Source: JAKFDI01 sp036676235
GTDB lineage: Bacteria > Pseudomonadota > Gammaproteobacteria > Burkholderiales > Burkholderiaceae_C
DNA length: 64,000 bases
Reading direction: 5' to 3'
Assembly: GCA_036676235.1 (NCBI GenBank)
Contig: JAKFDI010000103.1
Span: 186,001 to 250,000, forward strand
Part shown: piece by piece, positions 47,396-56,482 of the stretch
Layout: each line of letters begins with the position of its first letter
How positions within the stretch are numbered: position 1 is the stretch's first letter
Program-made: the position numbers and the translations under genes
Notes under the pieces: model-generated
Told to the model about the DNA's origin: nothing
What the model saw: the letters and a program-made list of their open reading frames with translations, nothing else
Database searches by the model: none

Positions 47396-49171
47396 TCACT
47401 GCACCGAGATCGCCTTGGCCGCCGGCGTCGCGTCGAAGCGCAGCACCGCCGGCCACTCCGGCCACGTGACGCCCAGGGACGGGTCGTTCGGATCACCCGT
47501 CAGCGCGAAGGCGCCGATGCTGCGCATCATCGCGTCCGACAGTGCCAGCCGGCCCGGCGCATTGGCGTCGCTGTTCACAAAGTTGGAAAACAGCGAAGGC
47601 CCGAAATTGCCGAACAGGAACGGCAGGTCGAAGGCATGCGCGGCGCCGAACACTTCGTTGAAGGGTGCGGGCTCCTCATCCCAATCGAAGCGGTAGGCCC
47701 AGATCTTCTGCTCCGCGTTGGTCTGCAGCGCGGCCAGCACGCTGTCACGGTTGGGAATGAACCAGTGCTGGTTGATGTAGTCCGTCGTGGCATCGAAGCC
47801 CGGATAGGGCGCGGTGGTCGGGAGGAACTGCGCAGGGATCCAGTCTGCGACCGTCATCGCCGGCGCGGCATTCGGGTCGTAGCTGAGCGCTGTTGCGAAC
47901 ACCACCGGATCGGTCAGCGCCGGGTTCCGGCCCGGGGCGAGGCCGAGCCAGGGAAACGTCAGGGCCGGGAACAGCTTGATCTCGTCCCGTGTGTTGCCCG
48001 CCAGCACAGGCACCTTCAGGTAGCGGCCCGCCTTGATCTCCGTGGTCGGGTTGAGCGGAAGCACCACGCCATCAGGGATGGGATTGGCGCCGCCTTGTCC
48101 GGCAGGTGCGAGCTTGGTCACCACCGTGTTCAGCACCTGATCCACGCTCTGGCTGCGCAGGTAGTCGGCGATCTGCGTCGCGCTGCGAGTGGCGATGTAG
48201 GTGGCCGCAGCCGTGGTGTCGGCGGCAAGGCCATCCGCGACCACCAGATGGGTCAGAAGCGCATTCGCCCGGGTCTCCCAGACCGATTCGTCCAACAATG
48301 ATTGAACAAACCAGTTCTGCCCGCCCGTCTGCGCGGCCAATGCCGGCGGCACGTCCACGTCGCGCGCGATGCCGCCGCTGATGGGAATCAGGCGGTGAAC
48401 CAATGCAGGATTTGCGTCGACGACCAAGGGCATGGTCATCAGCGCCCAGACATTGACCGCGCCCGCCGACTGCCCCATCAGCGTGACCTTGCCGGGATCA
48501 CCACCGAACCCGGCGATGTTCTTGCTCACGAACTGCAGCGACTTGACGAGGTCCAGCAGCGCGAAGTTGCCCGAGTCGTCCTGCGCGTCGCCAGTCTTGA
48601 GCTGCGGCAGGTTCAGGAAGCCCAGCACGCCCAGCCGGTAGTTGACGGTGACGACGACGGCGTTGGCGGTCTTGGCCAGCACGGCACCGTCATACACCGG
48701 GTCGGCGGTGTAGCCGGTGATGTTGCTGCCGCCATGCACGAACACGATCACCGGCAGACCTTGCTCCGTCGTCGCCGGTCGCCATACGTTGAGGTACAGG
48801 CAGTCTTCGGAGCCCACCGGTTGACCGAAGCTGGTGCCGATGGTGGCGTCGTACTGGTTGTTCAGGCCCGGGCCATAGATCCGGCCCGATGACGCGCACG
48901 CGTTGCCGAACTGCTGCGTGGTCTTCGGGCTCGTCCAGGGCTCGATGTCGGCCGGCGCCTTCCAGCGCAGCGCGCCGACGGGGGCCTCGGCGTAGGGGAT
49001 GCCCTTCCAGGCGTAGGTGCCGCTGGTCGCCGAGTCGTCGCTGCCGATCACCACGCCGAGCGTGGTCTGGCGCTGGGTCGGCGGCGGCTCGTCGCTGCCC
49101 CCGCCGCACGCGGTCAAGGTGAGGGCGGCCAGCGCGATGCATGCGCCACTCCGTGGGGTGAGTCGAGCCAT
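47396..49171 (-). CDS. Type B carboxylesterase lipoprotein (copy 1)
   Basis: Product of 591 aa from ATG 49171 with GGAG upstream. Lipoprotein signal LAALTLTAC, then Gly/Ser/Asp. Type B carboxylesterase fold: GIPYAEAPVGALRWK, SEDCLYLNVWRP, oxyanion HGGSNITGY (usually HGGG), catalytic Ser in GQSAGAVN (about residue 236), a late GAAHAFDLPFLFG carrying the likely catalytic His. It hydrolyses carboxylic esters in the periplasm or at the outer membrane. It is about 50 percent similar by eye to the neighbouring copy 2, so the pair arose by tandem duplication. Confidence 0.9.
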   Translation of the reverse strand: MARLTPRSGACIALAALTLTACGGGSDEPPPTQRQTTLGVVIGSDDSATSGTYAWKGIPYAEAPVGALRWKAPADIEPWTSPKTTQQFGNACASSGRIYGPGLNNQYDATIGTSFGQPVGSEDCLYLNVWRPATTEQGLPVIVFVHGGSNITGYTADPVYDGAVLAKTANAVVVTVNYRLGVLGFLNLPQLKTGDAQDDSGNFALLDLVKSLQFVSKNIAGFGGDPGKVTLMGQSAGAVNVWALMTMPLVVDANPALVHRLIPISGGIARDVDVPPALAAQTGGQNWFVQSLLDESVWETRANALLTHLVVADGLAADTTAAATYIATRSATQIADYLRSQSVDQVLNTVVTKLAPAGQGGANPIPDGVVLPLNPTTEIKAGRYLKVPVLAGNTRDEIKLFPALTFPWLGLAPGRNPALTDPVVFATALSYDPNAAPAMTVADWIPAQFLPTTAPYPGFDATTDYINQHWFIPNRDSVLAALQTNAEQKIWAYRFDWDEEPAPFNEVFGAAHAFDLPFLFGNFGPSLFSNFVNSDANAPGRLALSDAMMRSIGAFALTGDPNDPSLGVTWPEWPAVLRFDATPAAKAISVQ

Positions 49172-49303
49172 GATGTCTCCGTTTTCGTTGTGGGTCGAAG
49201 CGGAGAGTCTTGGCTCAAGGCCGGCGGCCTTCAATATGAGGCGCGCATATCTCGCGCCGGCTGGCGGTGTGCTGGCCCTCCACCGCACAAACCCCGAGTC
49301 GCG

Positions 49304-51055
49304 TTACTCCGCCGAGACCTGTGCGGCTGCCTTGTCGGCATCGAAGACGATGCGAGAAGGCCACGGGCGCCATGTCGTCCCGAGTGCCCTGTCGTTCGGA
49401 TCACCATCCCGAGCGAAGGCACCCAGGCTCTTCATCATCACTTGCGACAACGCGAGACGCCCCGGGCGATTGGCTTTCGTGAACGAGAAGTTCGCATAGA
49501 GCGAAGGCCCGAAGTTGCCGAAGACGAAGGGCAGGTCGAAGGCGTGCGCCGCGCCGTAGATCGCGTCGAAGGGCGCCGGCAGTTCATCCCAGTCGAAGCG
49601 GTAGTGCCACACGGCCGCCTGCTGCGACTTCAATGCGTTCAGCATGTCGTCGCGGATGGCGCCGAACCAGATGCTGCCCAGCTTGTCGCTGCGTGCGTTG
49701 AAGCCGGTGTCCGGCGCATCGACCGGCAGGTAGCGGGCGGGAATCCATTGCTCGACGGACGTGGCCGGCGGCGCTTCGGGGTCGTAGCGCAACGCCATCT
49801 CGAATACCGCCGCGTCGTTGAGCAACCGGCCGCTCGCGCCGCCGAGATCCGGCCGCAGCGCAAAGAGCTGCGGGAAGAGCTTGGTTTCGTCGCGCGTGTT
49901 GCCGGCCAGCACGGGCACCTTGAGGTACTGGCCGGAACGAACGCTCTGGATCGGATCGGCGGCGACGACCCAGCCGTCGGGGATGGGGTTCGACCCGGAC
50001 ATGCGCCGCGCCGCCAGCCGTGTGTGGACGGTCGCGAGCAGCGTGTCGGCGGGTTTCGCGCGAAGGTACTCGGCGAGCTGCTGCGGCGTGCGCGCCGCGA
50101 TGAACGACGTGGCGGCCGCCTCGTCTTTCGCCGTCCCGTCGGCGATGAGCGATTCGGCCAGCAGAGCCTGGCCCCGCGCCGCCCAGACCTTCTGCGGCAG
50201 CACGCCGGCGATCGAGCCGGGCGGCAGGGTCGCAGCAGTGGAGAGCCCGCCGCTCAGGGCGATCAGCCGATGAAAGAGCGGCGCCGGTCGCGCGCTGACC
50301 ATGGGCGAGGTCATCAGTGCGTACACATTGACCGCACCCGCCGATTCGCCCATCAAGGTGATGCGCTTCGGGTCGCCGCCGAAGCTCTTGATGTTGGCCT
50401 GCACGAACTCCAGTGCCTTCACGATGTCGAGCAGTGCGAAGTTTCCGGAGTCGGCTTGCTTGTCGCCGGTTTTGAGCGCCGCAAGGTTCAGGAAGCCGAA
50501 GACCCCGAGCCGGTAGTTGACGGAGACGACCACGGCATCGGCGGTGCGTGCGAGCGTGCCGCCGTCGTACACCGGGTCGGCGGTGTAGCCGGTGATGTTG
50601 CTGCCGCCGTGCACCCACACGATCACCGGGCGCGGCGTGGCCGAAGAGGCGGCCGGCGCCCAGATGTTGAGGTACAGGCAATCTTCGGAGCCGAGCGGCT
50701 GGCCGAGCGTCTTGCCGATGGTGGCGTCGTAGCGGTTGTTCAGCCCCGGCCCGTAGAGGCGGCCGGTCTGCTTGCAGGCAGGGGCGAACTCCGTCGCCGG
50801 CCGCGCCGAGGTCCAGCGTTGCGGATCGACCGGTGGCTTCCACCGCAGCTCGCCCACGGGCGCTTGGGCGAACGGCACGCCCTTCCAGCTGTAGGTGCCA
50901 TTGGCGGCAGAGGCGTCCGCGCCCGAGACGGGGCCGAATGTGGTGTCTCGCGTCGTGGCGGGCGCCCCGCCGGAGAGGTGAGTACAGGCCTGCATCAACA
51001 GCAGGGTGACGACGGTGCAGGCACGCATCGCCGACGAGCGCGCAAGTGTTGCCAT
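49304..51055 (-). CDS. Type B carboxylesterase lipoprotein (copy 2)
   Basis: Product of 583 aa from ATG 51055, 7 bp after the Bug gene stop. Lipoprotein signal VVTLLLMQAC. Same blocks as copy 1: GVPFAQAPVGELRWKPP, SEDCLYLNIWAP, HGGSNITGYTADPVYDG, catalytic Ser in GESAGAVN (about 236) and GAAHAFDLPFVFG. A start at the internal ATG near residue 10 is possible and would still keep the lipobox. It likely works with the Bug receptor, DUF1254 protein and CoA-transferase in use of an ester-containing compound. Confidence 0.9.
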   Translation of the reverse strand: MATLARSSAMRACTVVTLLLMQACTHLSGGAPATTRDTTFGPVSGADASAANGTYSWKGVPFAQAPVGELRWKPPVDPQRWTSARPATEFAPACKQTGRLYGPGLNNRYDATIGKTLGQPLGSEDCLYLNIWAPAASSATPRPVIVWVHGGSNITGYTADPVYDGGTLARTADAVVVSVNYRLGVFGFLNLAALKTGDKQADSGNFALLDIVKALEFVQANIKSFGGDPKRITLMGESAGAVNVYALMTSPMVSARPAPLFHRLIALSGGLSTAATLPPGSIAGVLPQKVWAARGQALLAESLIADGTAKDEAAATSFIAARTPQQLAEYLRAKPADTLLATVHTRLAARRMSGSNPIPDGWVVAADPIQSVRSGQYLKVPVLAGNTRDETKLFPQLFALRPDLGGASGRLLNDAAVFEMALRYDPEAPPATSVEQWIPARYLPVDAPDTGFNARSDKLGSIWFGAIRDDMLNALKSQQAAVWHYRFDWDELPAPFDAIYGAAHAFDLPFVFGNFGPSLYANFSFTKANRPGRLALSQVMMKSLGAFARDGDPNDRALGTTWRPWPSRIVFDADKAAAQVSAE

Positions 51056-51062
51056 GGCCGCG

Positions 51063-52037
51063 TCACCCCACGGTGATGTTCGCGGACCGGATCACCTTCG
51101 CCCACTTCTGCGCTTCCGAATCGATGAAGGCGGCGAACTGGGCCGGCGTGCCGCCGCGCGGCTGCAAGCCCACCGCTTCGGCCCGCTGGCGGATCGTGGC
51201 ATCGGCCAAAGCCGCGTTGGCGACCTCGTTCATGCGCTGGATGACCGCCGCGGGTGTGCCGGCAGGCGCAACCAGCCCGTACCAGCCATAGCCCACGAGA
51301 TCGGGGAAGCCCAGCTCGCGGAACGTCGGCGCCTCCGGGTAGACGGACGTGCGCTCCTCCGTCGCGACCGCGAGCACGCGCAGCTTGCCGGCCTTGATGT
51401 GCGGCATGGCGGTGGCGATGGACGTGAGCGTTGCGTCGATGCGCCCGGCCAGCAGTTCCACGTAGGCGCTCGCATCGCCGCGGTAGTGGACGTTCAGGCC
51501 CTTGACCTTGGACGAGATGAACAGCAGCTCGGCCGTCAGGTGCGGCGCCGAGGCGGCCCCGGGCGACCCGAAGGTCAGGCCGTTGGCTTGCGCCTTGCCG
51601 TACTTCAGGAGATCGTCAAGCGTCTTGAAGGGCGAACTCGCGTTGACGATCAGGAACAGCGGCGCGATGGCCGTGCTGATGATGGGTGCGAAGTCACGGC
51701 GCACGTCGTAGGGCAGCTTGGGGTACAGCGCCTCGCCGATCGCGATCGGCGCGGCCGCATGCAGCAGCACGCTGCCATCGGCCGGCGCATGCGCGACCAG
51801 TTCATTGGCGATGCGGGTGCCCGCACCCACCTTGTTCTCCACCACGAAGGGCTGCCCGAGCTTCTGCTCGAAGTACTCGCTCAATATGCGCGTCAGGATG
51901 TCGCTGGCTCCGCCGGCGCCATAGGGCGAGACGAGGCGTACTGGCCGGGTGGGCCAGGCTTGGGCGATGGCGGGCAGGCAGGACGCGCCGAGCGCGGCGG
52001 CAGCGGCGCCCAGAAGATGGCGGCGGTGGATGGTCAT
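51063..52037 (-). CDS. Bug-family tripartite tricarboxylate transporter binding protein
   Basis: Product of 324 aa with AAGGAG before ATG 52037 and a signal peptide (HRRHLLGAAAAALGASCLPA, ending AQAWP; the RR start may use Tat). Bug/TctC features are WPTRPVRLVSPYGAGGASD and FVVENKVGAGTRIANELVA. Bug proteins bind carboxylates and are greatly expanded in Burkholderiales. No TctA or TctB membrane partner is adjacent, as is usual for orphan Bug proteins. Confidence 0.92.
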   Translation of the reverse strand: MTIHRRHLLGAAAAALGASCLPAIAQAWPTRPVRLVSPYGAGGASDILTRILSEYFEQKLGQPFVVENKVGAGTRIANELVAHAPADGSVLLHAAAPIAIGEALYPKLPYDVRRDFAPIISTAIAPLFLIVNASSPFKTLDDLLKYGKAQANGLTFGSPGAASAPHLTAELLFISSKVKGLNVHYRGDASAYVELLAGRIDATLTSIATAMPHIKAGKLRVLAVATEERTSVYPEAPTFRELGFPDLVGYGWYGLVAPAGTPAAVIQRMNEVANAALADATIRQRAEAVGLQPRGGTPAQFAAFIDSEAQKWAKVIRSANITVG

Positions 52038-52066
52038 GGCGATGTCTCCTTGTTGTGGTGGTGATG

Positions 52067-53317
52067 TCAGATGCGGCGAATGGGCGGGTACGCATAGCGG
52101 TACTCGAGGTGTGCGGCGCGCGGCTGGTACAGCCGCAGCACCACATAGAAAGGCTCGTCGGCCGGTGCCGGCAGCCAGTTGCTGCCGGTCCCTGGGTCGC
52201 CGGCCTGGATGCGGATCGCGAGCGCGCCGTCGGCCTCCCAGCGCAGGCCCGGCGTGCGGTCGCCGATGGAGTAGCGCTGGATGGGGTTGGCCACGAACAG
52301 GCAGTCGCTGCGGCGATACATCGTGAGCGACCAGAACGCATCCACCTGCGGCGCGGCGCCCGGTGCGAAGCGCAGTTCGTAGGCGTGCCGGCCGCTCAGC
52401 GCTTCCCCGTCGGCGTCGACCTCCGCCGTCGGGTACATGGCTTCGTCCATGCCCAGCGCGCCGATGAGGTTGCGCGCCACGCGGGCGCGGGTGATGAGGT
52501 CGTCGCCCCAGTGCGTGCGCACCGTCACCGGGATGGCCCAGCCTTGGCCGAGCGCATGCGGTTGCTCGTTGCGGCGCAGTTCGTCGAAGACCTGTGGCAG
52601 CAGCTCGGCCACCTCGTGCTCGGGCAGCGGCCAGGTCAGGCGCTCGCCCTGCGGGACCGGGTTGCGCCGCAGCGCTTCGTCGACGGCGGCGTCATAGTGT
52701 GCTGCGGTCGGCGCGCCCACCGCCGGCAGGCCGAGGCTCGCGTCCAGCCGCGAGGCGGCGGGGCGGCCGCCCGGACGGGTCATCTTCAACTGCGCCTGCA
52801 ACCGCTTCACGCGCTCGATGTCCTCTTCGTTCCGGTCGACGAGCATGCGGCCGATGAGCCACACATCCGCGCCGGGCGCGGCGATGACCTGCGACACCCC
52901 GGCGGGCACCTCGCCCTGCCAGCCGGGGCCGTGCACCAGCGTGCGCTGGGCACGGTTGCCGGTGGTGCGGCGGCCGACGTAGGCGAAGGGGTTGGTCCAG
53001 GCATCGAGCAGGCCGAGCGTCCAGTAGCGCTCGCCCATGTCGGGCGAGTCGATCAGCACCGGCCCGTCGGCGAGATCGAGCCAAGCATTGCTGTAGAGCG
53101 TGTCGTTGTTCGGGCTCACCACCTCGCGGTCATCCGGCCCGAGCAGGCGGCGCGTGTGCGTGAACTGGTTGACCCAGCGCATGCCCGAGCCGGGATCGTC
53201 GGACGCAAAGCCGAATTCGGCATGCCGCCGTGCGGTGGTCGACGCGCGCATGCGCATCATCTCGAACAGCGGCAGCGTCTGGATCAGTGCGTCGCGAACA
53301 ATCGTCTGGGCTTGCAT
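52067..53317 (-). CDS. DUF1254/DUF1214 domain protein
   Basis: Product of 416 aa from ATG 53317. It has a DUF1254-type N-terminal region (NNDTLYSNAWLDLADGPVLI), a middle helical part and a DUF1214-type C-terminus (GRHAYELRFAPGAAPQVDAF, then WSLTMYRRSDCLFVANP). Unlike many relatives it has no signal peptide. The reaction is unknown. Relatives sit in catabolic and lipid-related clusters. It lies between the CoA-transferase and Bug genes, 33 and 29 bp away, so it is part of their operon. Confidence 0.85.
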   Translation of the reverse strand: MQAQTIVRDALIQTLPLFEMMRMRASTTARRHAEFGFASDDPGSGMRWVNQFTHTRRLLGPDDREVVSPNNDTLYSNAWLDLADGPVLIDSPDMGERYWTLGLLDAWTNPFAYVGRRTTGNRAQRTLVHGPGWQGEVPAGVSQVIAAPGADVWLIGRMLVDRNEEDIERVKRLQAQLKMTRPGGRPAASRLDASLGLPAVGAPTAAHYDAAVDEALRRNPVPQGERLTWPLPEHEVAELLPQVFDELRRNEQPHALGQGWAIPVTVRTHWGDDLITRARVARNLIGALGMDEAMYPTAEVDADGEALSGRHAYELRFAPGAAPQVDAFWSLTMYRRSDCLFVANPIQRYSIGDRTPGLRWEADGALAIRIQAGDPGTGSNWLPAPADEPFYVVLRLYQPRAAHLEYRYAYPPIRRI

Positions 53318-53350
53318 GCCGTGGTCCTGTGATCGTTGAAGTGGGTGGTG

Positions 53351-54580
53351 TCAGGCCACGGCGCCGGCATGGCGCAGTTCGGCGATCTCATCGGCGGTGT
53401 AACCCGCTTCGAGAAGCAGTTCGTCGCTGTTCGCGCCGCCGGCCGGTGCGGCCGATGGTGCGGCACGCGCCGCGTTGCCGAAGCGATAGGGAAGGCCGAC
53501 GACGCGGTAGCTGGTGCCGTCGGCCGCGGGCGTGTCCACGAGGATTCCGCTCGCCTCGATGTCCGGGCTGTTCAGCACCTGGCCGTAGCTGCGCACGGCG
53601 CCCGCCACGATCTGCTTGCGGCCGAGCAGTTCCACGCACTCGGCGCTGGTGAATCCTGACAGGCACTCCTTCAGCAGGGCGCGCAGCGCGGCCCGGTTCT
53701 CGACGCGGCGCTCATTGGTGCAGAAGCGTGGGTCCGTCACCAGATCCTCGCGGCCCATCACCTGGCAGAAGCGCGCCCAGTGCTCCTGCGCATAGGCCGA
53801 CAGCACGATGTGCCCGTCGCGCGTGGGCACCACCTCGGCGGCCGGCGCGTTGTGCGGCTGGCCGTCGCCCATGCGCGTCGGCTCGGGCGCACCGCCGAGG
53901 TAGTCGCACCAGGTCGATGCCTGCAGGTGCATGGCCACTTCGAGCAGCGAGGTCTCGATGGTCGCGCCGACGCCGCTGCGTTCGCGCCCGAAGAGCGCCG
54001 CCAGCACCGCCTGCGCGCCCAGGTGCGCCGCCGCGGCATCGATGATGGGCACACCCACCTTCTGCGGCGGCCGGTCCGGCTCGCCGGTCACCGACATCAG
54101 GCCGCTCTCGGCCTGCGCCGCGATGTCGTAGCCGGGGCGATCACGCGACGGGCCGCGGCTGCCGAAGCCGGAGATCGAGAGATAGACCACCCGCGGGAAT
54201 CGCTCGCGCACGACCTTCGGCCCGAGCCCCAGCTTGGTTACGGCGCCCGGGCGCAGGTTCTGGATCACCACATCGCTGCGCGAGATCAGGCGCATCGCCG
54301 CTTCGTGGCCGCGCGGGCTTTTCAGGTCCAGCGCGATCGAGCGCTTGCCACGGTTGTAGGCCCGCACCATCGACTCGCCATAGCGGCCGATGTGCCGCGC
54401 CTGGTCGCCCGTGATCGGCTCGACCTTGATCACGTCGGCGCCCAGTTCCGCGAGCGTCATCGCGGCGCCCGGACCGGCGATGTACTGGCCCAGATCGATC
54501 ACGCGAATGCCGCGCAGCGGGGCTGGCGAATCGCCGGTGCGAACCGGTTCGTGCTTCTCTGGGCGTTCCTCGCCACGCAT
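53351..54580 (-). CDS. Class III (CaiB/BaiF) CoA-transferase
   Basis: Product of 409 aa from ATG 54580 with GGAG seven bases upstream; the longer frame to 54640 lacks such a site. Family III motifs are RVIDLGQYIAGPGAAMTLAE, ADVIKVEP, NRGKRSIALDLK, the catalytic Asp152 in RPGYDIAAQAESG, and DGHIVLSAYAQEHW. It moves CoA between carboxylic acids without ATP. It is first in a five-gene minus-strand operon with the DUF1254, Bug and two esterase genes, divergent from a LysR gene. Confidence 0.92.
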   Translation of the reverse strand: MRGEERPEKHEPVRTGDSPAPLRGIRVIDLGQYIAGPGAAMTLAELGADVIKVEPITGDQARHIGRYGESMVRAYNRGKRSIALDLKSPRGHEAAMRLISRSDVVIQNLRPGAVTKLGLGPKVVRERFPRVVYLSISGFGSRGPSRDRPGYDIAAQAESGLMSVTGEPDRPPQKVGVPIIDAAAAHLGAQAVLAALFGRERSGVGATIETSLLEVAMHLQASTWCDYLGGAPEPTRMGDGQPHNAPAAEVVPTRDGHIVLSAYAQEHWARFCQVMGREDLVTDPRFCTNERRVENRAALRALLKECLSGFTSAECVELLGRKQIVAGAVRSYGQVLNSPDIEASGILVDTPAADGTSYRVVGLPYRFGNAARAAPSAAPAGGANSDELLLEAGYTADEIAELRHAGAVA

Positions 54581-54674
54581 CGTCTGTCTCCGGATTGCTG
54601 CAGGAGCCGTTTGCTCCCGTTCGGCGCACGATAGGGACAAACGTCTTCACTGAATACTTGATAATCCTGATGCT

Positions 54675-54695
54675 GTGATCACGATTGGTGATCAC
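54675..54695. promoter_or_regulatory. Candidate LysR operator: two GTGATCAC palindromes
   Basis: GTGATCAC at 54675-54682 and again at 54688-54695, a 13-bp repeat. Each half is itself palindromic. It lies between the divergent CoA-transferase and LysR starts, where LysR-type sites are expected. Confidence 0.5.
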
Positions 54696-54732
54696 GTCGC
54701 AGAAGACACAGACGAACGAGGCAACGCACAGG

Positions 54733-55713
54733 ATGGCGACTTCCGGCCTTGACTATCTCGTTCGCAGGTTGCGCCTGCGGCACTTCGAGCTGCTGGTCAA
54801 GCTCGCCGATTCCGGCACGATGCGCGGCGCCGCCGAACGCCTCAACCTGAGCCAGCCTGCGATCAGCAAGATGCTGGTCGAGATCGAAGATGCGTTCGGC
54901 GCACGGCTCTTCGAGCGCAGCCGCCAGGGCGTGAAGGCCAACCCCTTCGGCCTGGCCGCCATGCACCACGCGCGCATCATCCTCGGCGAGCTGTCGCGCG
55001 CCACCGACGAGATGGACGCGATGCGCACCGGCGCCTCGGCCATGCTTCGCATCGGCACGCTCTCGGTGACGGCTGCGGTACCCGCGGCGATCGTCGAGCT
55101 GCACGCGCGAATGCCGGGCGCGGCGGTGCAGATCCGCGAGGGCCGCGTGCAGGAGCTGATGCATCGATTGCTCGAAGGCGAACTCGACTGCGTGTTCGGC
55201 GCGATCACCCCCGAAACGCTGGCGAGCGAGTCGCTGCAGGCGGTGCAATCCGAGGTGCTGCTGGAAGACCACCTGTGCGTACTGGCGTCCGTCGCCAACC
55301 GTCAGGCCCGCCGGCGGCGGCTGCGCTGGATCGACCTGCGTGCCGACCGCTGGGTCGCGCCGCCGCGCGAGACGCTGGTGCGGCAGGCGTTCATGACGGC
55401 GTTCATGAACGAAGGCCTCGATCCGCCCGTGCCCGTGATCGAGGCCATGTCCTCGGTCACGGTGGGCACGGTCTTGCGCATGGACCCGACGCTGCTATGC
55501 GCAGTGCGCGGCGAGCATGCACGCGACGAGATCGCGCGCGGCGGCGTGCGGCGGGTGGCGGTATCGCCCGTCATCCCCTTGCCGCCCTTGTGCCTGTTCA
55601 CCCGCCGCGGCGAGTTCGAGCATCCTCTCGTGGTCCGGGAGTTTGCGCGGGCACTGCGCAAGGCAACGAGTGCTTCGTCCCCGGTTCTCGCGAAGGGCCG
55701 CAGCAGCGCCTGA
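54733..55713 (+). CDS. LysR-family transcriptional regulator
   Basis: Product of 326 aa from ATG 54733 (MATSGLDYLVRRLRLRHFEL); the longer frame from the GTG at 54685 runs through the operator. HTH near 20-75 (GTMRGAAERLNLSQPAISKM), then a PBP2-like effector domain. Similar regulators (GbpR/PcaQ-like) control sugar and aromatic-acid uptake. It is divergent from the CoA-transferase/Bug/esterase operon, which it probably regulates. It is convergent with sctR. Confidence 0.9.
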   Translation: MATSGLDYLVRRLRLRHFELLVKLADSGTMRGAAERLNLSQPAISKMLVEIEDAFGARLFERSRQGVKANPFGLAAMHHARIILGELSRATDEMDAMRTGASAMLRIGTLSVTAAVPAAIVELHARMPGAAVQIREGRVQELMHRLLEGELDCVFGAITPETLASESLQAVQSEVLLEDHLCVLASVANRQARRRRLRWIDLRADRWVAPPRETLVRQAFMTAFMNEGLDPPVPVIEAMSSVTVGTVLRMDPTLLCAVRGEHARDEIARGGVRRVAVSPVIPLPPLCLFTRRGEFEHPLVVREFARALRKATSASSPVLAKGRSSA

Positions 55714-55781
55714 GCGAGCGGAGCGCTATGGTCACTGCGAAGGCACTCGACGGCCCGCCGCGTGGGCTTCTGCCCAGGCTC

Positions 55782-56441
55782 CTAGCGGTAGGACATCACC
55801 AACCCGTGGATCAGCCGCGTCCAGCCGTCGAGCATCACGAACAGCAGCAGCTTGAACGGCAACGAGATCGTGGTCGGCGCGATCATCGACATGCCGAGTG
55901 CGAGCAGCACGGTGGCGACGATCAGGTCGACCACCACGAAGACCAGATAGATGATGAAGCCGATCTGGAACGCACGCGTCAGCTCGCTGAGCGTGAAGCT
56001 GGGCACCAGCACCATGAAGTCGTCTGCCTGCAGCGTGGCGGCCCGCTCCTTCGGCCAGATGCTCTCGGCGGATTTCAGGAAGAACGTGCGGTCGCGGTCC
56101 TGCGTGTGCTTCTGCAGAAACTCCTTCACCGGGGCCTTGGCCGCATCCATCACGGCGACGATGTCGTTCAGCCCCTCGCCCTTGGCGCCGAAGTGGCGCC
56201 CCTGCAGCGCGTCGGACACCTCCATGCCCACCGGCGCCATGATGTAGATGGTGAGGATGATCGCGATGCCGTTGAGCACCATGTTGGGCGGCGTTTGCTG
56301 CAGGCCGAGCGCGGTGCGCAGCAGGCCGAACACGATCACCAGCTTGGTGTAGCTCGTGATCATCAGCGCGACGAAAGGCGCCACGCCGAAGGCGACGATC
56401 AGCGCCACCAGCGTGAGCGGCTCGGGCAGGGTGGCTTGCAT
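55782..56441 (-). CDS. sctR: Type III secretion export apparatus protein SctR
   Basis: Product of 219 aa, the usual length. It is a core export-gate protein (HrcR/YscR/FliP family). Motifs include SYTKLVIVFGLLRTALGLQQ, PPNMVLNGIAIILTIYIMAP, AFQIGFIIYLVFVVVDLIVA and SLPFKLLLFVMLDGW. In most systems sctS follows sctR directly. Here sctR is the last minus-strand gene after sctQ, and sctS is far away behind sctV. Confidence 0.95.
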   Translation of the reverse strand: MQATLPEPLTLVALIVAFGVAPFVALMITSYTKLVIVFGLLRTALGLQQTPPNMVLNGIAIILTIYIMAPVGMEVSDALQGRHFGAKGEGLNDIVAVMDAAKAPVKEFLQKHTQDRDRTFFLKSAESIWPKERAATLQADDFMVLVPSFTLSELTRAFQIGFIIYLVFVVVDLIVATVLLALGMSMIAPTTISLPFKLLLFVMLDGWTRLIHGLVMSYR

Positions 56442-56482
56442 GCCGTGTGGGCGTCAGCGGCGAGGGCGGCGCGCGGGCAGGG

